A stretch of 8,550 bases of DNA from an uncultured Mollicutes bacterium. GTDB lineage: Bacteria > Bacillota_I > Bacilli_A > RFN20 > CAG-288. The first letter of the stretch is position 1. The number at the start of each line of letters is the position of its first letter. The notes under the pieces are model-generated. The model was not told where the DNA came from. It saw nothing but the letters and a program-made list of their open reading frames with translations, and ran no database searches. The stretch is taken from assembly GCA_900549915.1 (NCBI GenBank), contig URQF01000057.1:1-8550 (forward strand), given 5' to 3'. Shown here piece by piece: positions 6,903 to 8,550 of the stretch. Position numbers and translations under genes: made by a program.

Positions 6903-6922
6903 ACTTCCCGGAGGTATGGCAA

Positions 6923-7264
6923 ATGCCTTTTATCCACGTCAGGACCAATGTTTCAGTCGATGATTCTATCAAATCGAAAAGGGAACGTGATTTCGGAAAA
7001 GCGATTTCATTTCTTCCTGGAAAGAGTCAGGACTGGCTGAGGACCAGAATCGAGGATAACTGCCGTAGGACTTTCAGCGGAAGCAATGAGCCCCTTAGGA
7101 GGATCAAAGTTTCTGTCTATGGAAAAGCATCGGCAAAAGACTATGATTGCTTTACCGGCAAGCTGACAGATTTGGTCGCATCTTATCTCCCAAGGAGAAA
7201 AGATCGCATCTACGTGAGTTACTTTGAAACTCCGTACTGGGGCTACAACGGATCTAATTTTTAA
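6923..7264 (+). CDS. MIF/tautomerase-superfamily protein
   Basis: The protein has 113 residues, matching macrophage migration inhibitory factor (about 114). I chose ATG at 6923 because GGAGGT ends seven bases before it and because it places Pro directly after Met: MIF-family tautomerases use an N-terminal Pro, exposed by Met removal, as catalytic base. Family marks include MPFIHVxTNV, LPGKSQDWL (Lys34), IEDNC, FSGSNEP, a DRIYVSYFE strand and the C-terminal WGYNGSNF. AGG codons give residues 7, 20, 40, 49, 59, 60 and 91. At 40 (WL-x) and 49 (two after Cys) bacterial MIF-like proteins typically have Met. Arg95 before IYV is CGC. Expected activity is keto-enol tautomerisation; the natural substrate is unknown. 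A role in host signalling is possible but cannot be inferred from sequence. No terminator precedes the tRNA cluster downstream. Confidence 0.88.
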   Translation: MPFIHVRTNVSVDDSIKSKRERDFGKAISFLPGKSQDWLRTRIEDNCRRTFSGSNEPLRRIKVSVYGKASAKDYDCFTGKLTDLVASYLPRRKDRIYVSYFETPYWGYNGSNF

Positions 7265-7273
7265 AAATTTCTG

Positions 7274-7302
7274 TTGTGAATGCCACTTCCGTGTGATAAA
7301 CT
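7274..7302 (+). promoter_or_regulatory. Promoter for the tRNA-Cys/Arg/Pro cluster
   Basis: TTGTGA (7274-7279) and TAAACT (7297-7302) are separated by exactly 17 bases. The predicted start near 7309 leaves a few bases before tRNA-Cys. It lies ten bases after the MIF-like stop codon. Confidence 0.75.
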
Positions 7303-7312
7303 ATCTTTCGCT

Positions 7313-7387
7313 GGATCCATAGCGAAGTTGGTAACGCACGGGATTGCAAATCCCTAACCGTCGGTTCGAATCCGGCTGGATCCTCCA
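7313..7387 (+). tRNA. tRNA-Cys (anticodon GCA)
   Basis: Acceptor GGATCCA pairs with TGGATCC, followed by discriminator T (the cysteine identity base) and encoded CCA. The anticodon loop TTGCAAA has GCA at 7346-7348. D-loop sequence AGTTGGTAA and T-loop sequence TTCGAAT are standard. Confidence 0.95.
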
Positions 7388-7393
7388 AAAAAT

Positions 7394-7471
7394 GCCCTCG
7401 TAGCTCAGTTGGATTAGAGTATTTGACTACGAATCAAAGGGTCAAGAGTTCGAGTCTCTTCGAGGGCACCA
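7394..7471 (+). tRNA. tRNA-Arg (anticodon ACG)
   Basis: Acceptor GCCCTCG pairs with CGAGGGC, then discriminator A and encoded CCA. Stem TTTGA/TCAAA encloses loop CTACGAA, with ACG at 7429-7431. After A-to-I editing it would read CGU, CGC and CGA, which are the arginine codons used at conserved positions in this window. It cannot read AGG. Confidence 0.96.
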
Positions 7472-7480
7472 TTAAAAGAG

Positions 7481-7507
7481 AGAGCCCTAATGGCTCTTTT
7501 CTTTTAT
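7481..7507 (+). terminator. Terminator-like hairpin between tRNA-Arg and tRNA-Pro
   Basis: AGAGCC (7481-7486) pairs with GGCTCT (7492-7497) around CTAAT, followed by TTTCTTTTATT. It fits a rho-independent terminator with a short stem. It ends two bases before tRNA-Pro, which has no clear promoter of its own. Confidence 0.65.
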
Positions 7508-7508
7508 T

Positions 7509-7585
7509 CGAGAGTTAGCGCAGTTTGGTAGCGCACCTGCTTTGGGAGCAGGGGGTCATGAGTTCGAATCTCATACTCTCGACCA
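7509..7585 (+). tRNA. tRNA-Pro (anticodon UGG)
   Basis: Acceptor CGAGAGT pairs with ACTCTCG, then discriminator A and encoded CCA. Stem CCTGC/GCAGG encloses loop TTTGGGA with anticodon TGG, able to read most or all CCN codons. The length is 77 nt. Confidence 0.96.
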
Positions 7586-7590
7586 CAATG

Positions 7591-7620
7591 AAAAAGTCCC
7601 AGAAATGGGGCTTTTTTCTT
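7591..7620 (+). terminator. Terminator after the tRNA cluster
   Basis: AAAAAGTCCC (7591-7600) pairs with GGGGCTTTTT (7607-7616), with one G-T pair and a six-base loop, running into the T tract. It sits six bases after the tRNA-Pro CCA end. Confidence 0.85.
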
Positions 7621-7671
7621 TGTTTTAAACAAGATTTCCCATTGGCTTTTAAAATTCTGAATTTCGGATAC

Positions 7672-7701
7672 AAAAAAGCTCCAGCAATCAAACAGGAGCT
7701 T
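7672..7701 (-). terminator. Terminator of the short-chain dehydrogenase gene
   Basis: On the minus strand AAGCTCC (7701-7695) pairs with GGAGCTT (7682-7676), followed by a T run (7677-7672). It begins 15 bases after the stop codon of the dehydrogenase gene. Together with the hairpin at 7591-7620 it separates the convergent units. Confidence 0.88.
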
Positions 7702-7715
7702 CCGAAAATCAAAAT

Positions 7716-8480
7716 TTAAAGAGTAGAACCGTAATCGGAAACGATTACCTGACCGGTAATAGCTTTGGATTCATCGCTTGCTAGGAAGAGAAGAATGTTG
7801 GCTACATCAATCGGCATACAGGGTTGGACACGTAAGTCAGCATGTTTTGCCCACTGTCCCATCCTATCCGGATCCAGGGATGCCGGATTGATATTCCTAG
7901 TCCTTGGGGTGACAATCGTAGAAGGACAGACAGAATTACAGCGAATTCCTTTACCGGCAAAACGGAGGGCAGTATGCTTCGTTAATCCGATAACAGCTGC
8001 TTTGGAAGAAACATAGGCTGCACCACCACAGCCACAATGACCGGCAACCGAGTCAAGGTTGATAATGCTTCCGTGACCATTCTTTTCCCTATCCTGAAGA
8101 ACTTCGCGTGTGCAGTAAATGGTTCCTTTGGTATTGACATTAAGTGCTCTGTCTACATCCTCGTCTAAGCAACGGTCGATTGGTTTAAGGCCAGCCTCAA
8201 GAACACCGGCGTTATTGACCAGGACATCGATTTTTCCATAGGTTTCTAAGACCTTCTTCACCCTAGACTTTACCTGGTTAACGTCACTGACATCTGTTGA
8301 GATAGCCAGAACTTCACCACCTTCGTTTTTGATTTTGTCTGCGACTTCTTTTAGTTGTGCTTCACGACGTGCCGTAATAACGACTTTGGCTCCCTCTTTT
8401 GCAAATAGTTCAGCAGTACAAGCTCCAACGCCGGAATTTCCGCCTGTGATAATACAGACCTTTCCATCTAAGCGACCCAT
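7716..8480 (-). CDS. Short-chain dehydrogenase/reductase (classical SDR)
   Basis: The 254-residue protein has the length of a classical SDR. It shows TGGNSGVG (12-19) for dinucleotide binding, NNAG (89-92), and the catalytic set Ser144, Tyr156 and Lys160 (YVSSK) with Asn in LNVN near 114-116. Arg38-Arg39 after the second strand suggest NADP(H) preference. Ser-to-Tyr spacing is 12 rather than the usual 13. The substrate is unknown; unusual cysteines (149, 151, 172, 176, 221) are present. AGG codons give residues 73, 131, 193, 195 and 206. Residue 193 is the Met of the common TPMT, and 131 is the Met before the GSIIN strand. Args at IRCN (170) and LRF use CGN. AGGAGG lies just upstream of ATG. 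The gene has its own promoter and terminator, so it is a single-gene unit unrelated in layout to its neighbours. Confidence 0.93.
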   Translation of the reverse strand: MGRLDGKVCIITGGNSGVGACTAELFAKEGAKVVITARREAQLKEVADKIKNEGGEVLAISTDVSDVNQVKSRVKKVLETYGKIDVLVNNAGVLEAGLKPIDRCLDEDVDRALNVNTKGTIYCTREVLQDREKNGHGSIINLDSVAGHCGCGGAAYVSSKAAVIGLTKHTALRFAGKGIRCNSVCPSTIVTPRTRNINPASLDPDRMGQWAKHADLRVQPCMPIDVANILLFLASDESKAITGQVIVSDYGSTL

Positions 8481-8512
8481 TGTTATTCCTCCTGTCTTTT
8501 AGATTTCACTAA

Positions 8513-8540
8513 ATTTTACAGTAATCTGAGAAAAAAGCAA
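8513..8540 (-). promoter_or_regulatory. Promoter for the short-chain dehydrogenase gene
   Basis: On the minus strand TTGCTT (8540-8535) and TAAAAT (8518-8513) are 16 bases apart. The predicted start near 8506 gives a leader of about 26 bases containing AGGAGG. The remaining bases to the window end show no further feature. Confidence 0.6.
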
Positions 8541-8550
8541 GTGTATTAGG

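Noticed and set aside
7515..7719. Open frames on both strands across tRNA-Pro and its terminator
   Set aside because: They overlap a clear tRNA and two hairpins and lack translation signals.
1..8550. CRISPR array, insertion sequence or phage genes
   Set aside because: I saw no spaced direct repeats, transposase, integrase or phage structural genes, and no flanking target-site duplications.

Overview
This 8.55 kb window looks like a low-GC Bacilli/Firmicutes genome, probably an uncultivated, host-associated lineage. The tRNAs carry encoded CCA ends, the promoters are sigma-A-like, most protein genes have GGAGG-type ribosome binding sites, terminators are short hairpins with T tracts, and the glycosyltransferase families are typical of Gram-positive bacteria.

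The main observation is that the standard genetic code does not fit the proteins. In-frame AGG codons fall where the families have methionine or another hydrophobic residue: the M of MHERY in the GT-C transferase, of the residue before DxD in the GT2 enzyme, of TPMT in the short-chain dehydrogenase, of WLM in the MIF-like protein, and of MWLDAL in YfhO. Conserved arginines in the same proteins use CGN or AGA. I read AGG as methionine here. As I recall, an AGG-to-Met change was reported in a clade of uncultivated Bacilli by a computational codon screen (Shulgina and Eddy, 2021). The matching tRNA (anticodon CCU) is not in this window.

Layout. 1-160: the 3' end of an unidentified + gene and two terminators. 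159-352: tRNA-Ser(CGA) on the minus strand, followed by a coding-like tail. 438-1397: a GtrA-domain membrane protein on +, then tRNA-Gly(UCC) at 1461-1534. Two terminators at 1545-1620 separate these from a convergent minus-strand operon spanning 6797-1614. That operon holds a YfhO-family protein with an in-frame TAG, a Gpi18-like GT-C transferase, and a polyprenol-phosphate GT2 transferase. 6923-7264: a MIF/tautomerase-like protein on +. 7313-7585: tRNA-Cys(GCA), tRNA-Arg(ACG) and tRNA-Pro(UGG). 7716-8480: a short-chain dehydrogenase on minus.

How the genes may work together (inference): GT2, GtrA and YfhO match the known CsbB/GtcA/YfhO logic for extracellular glycosylation of cell-wall polymers. 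GT2 charges undecaprenyl phosphate with a sugar, GtrA flips the lipid-linked sugar, and GT-C proteins transfer it outside. Here there are two candidate GT-C transferases, and one of them (YfhO) is interrupted by a stop codon. Both yfhO and the gtrA-like gene have a -10 hexamer ending six bases before ATG and no Shine-Dalgarno, so both may be leaderless.
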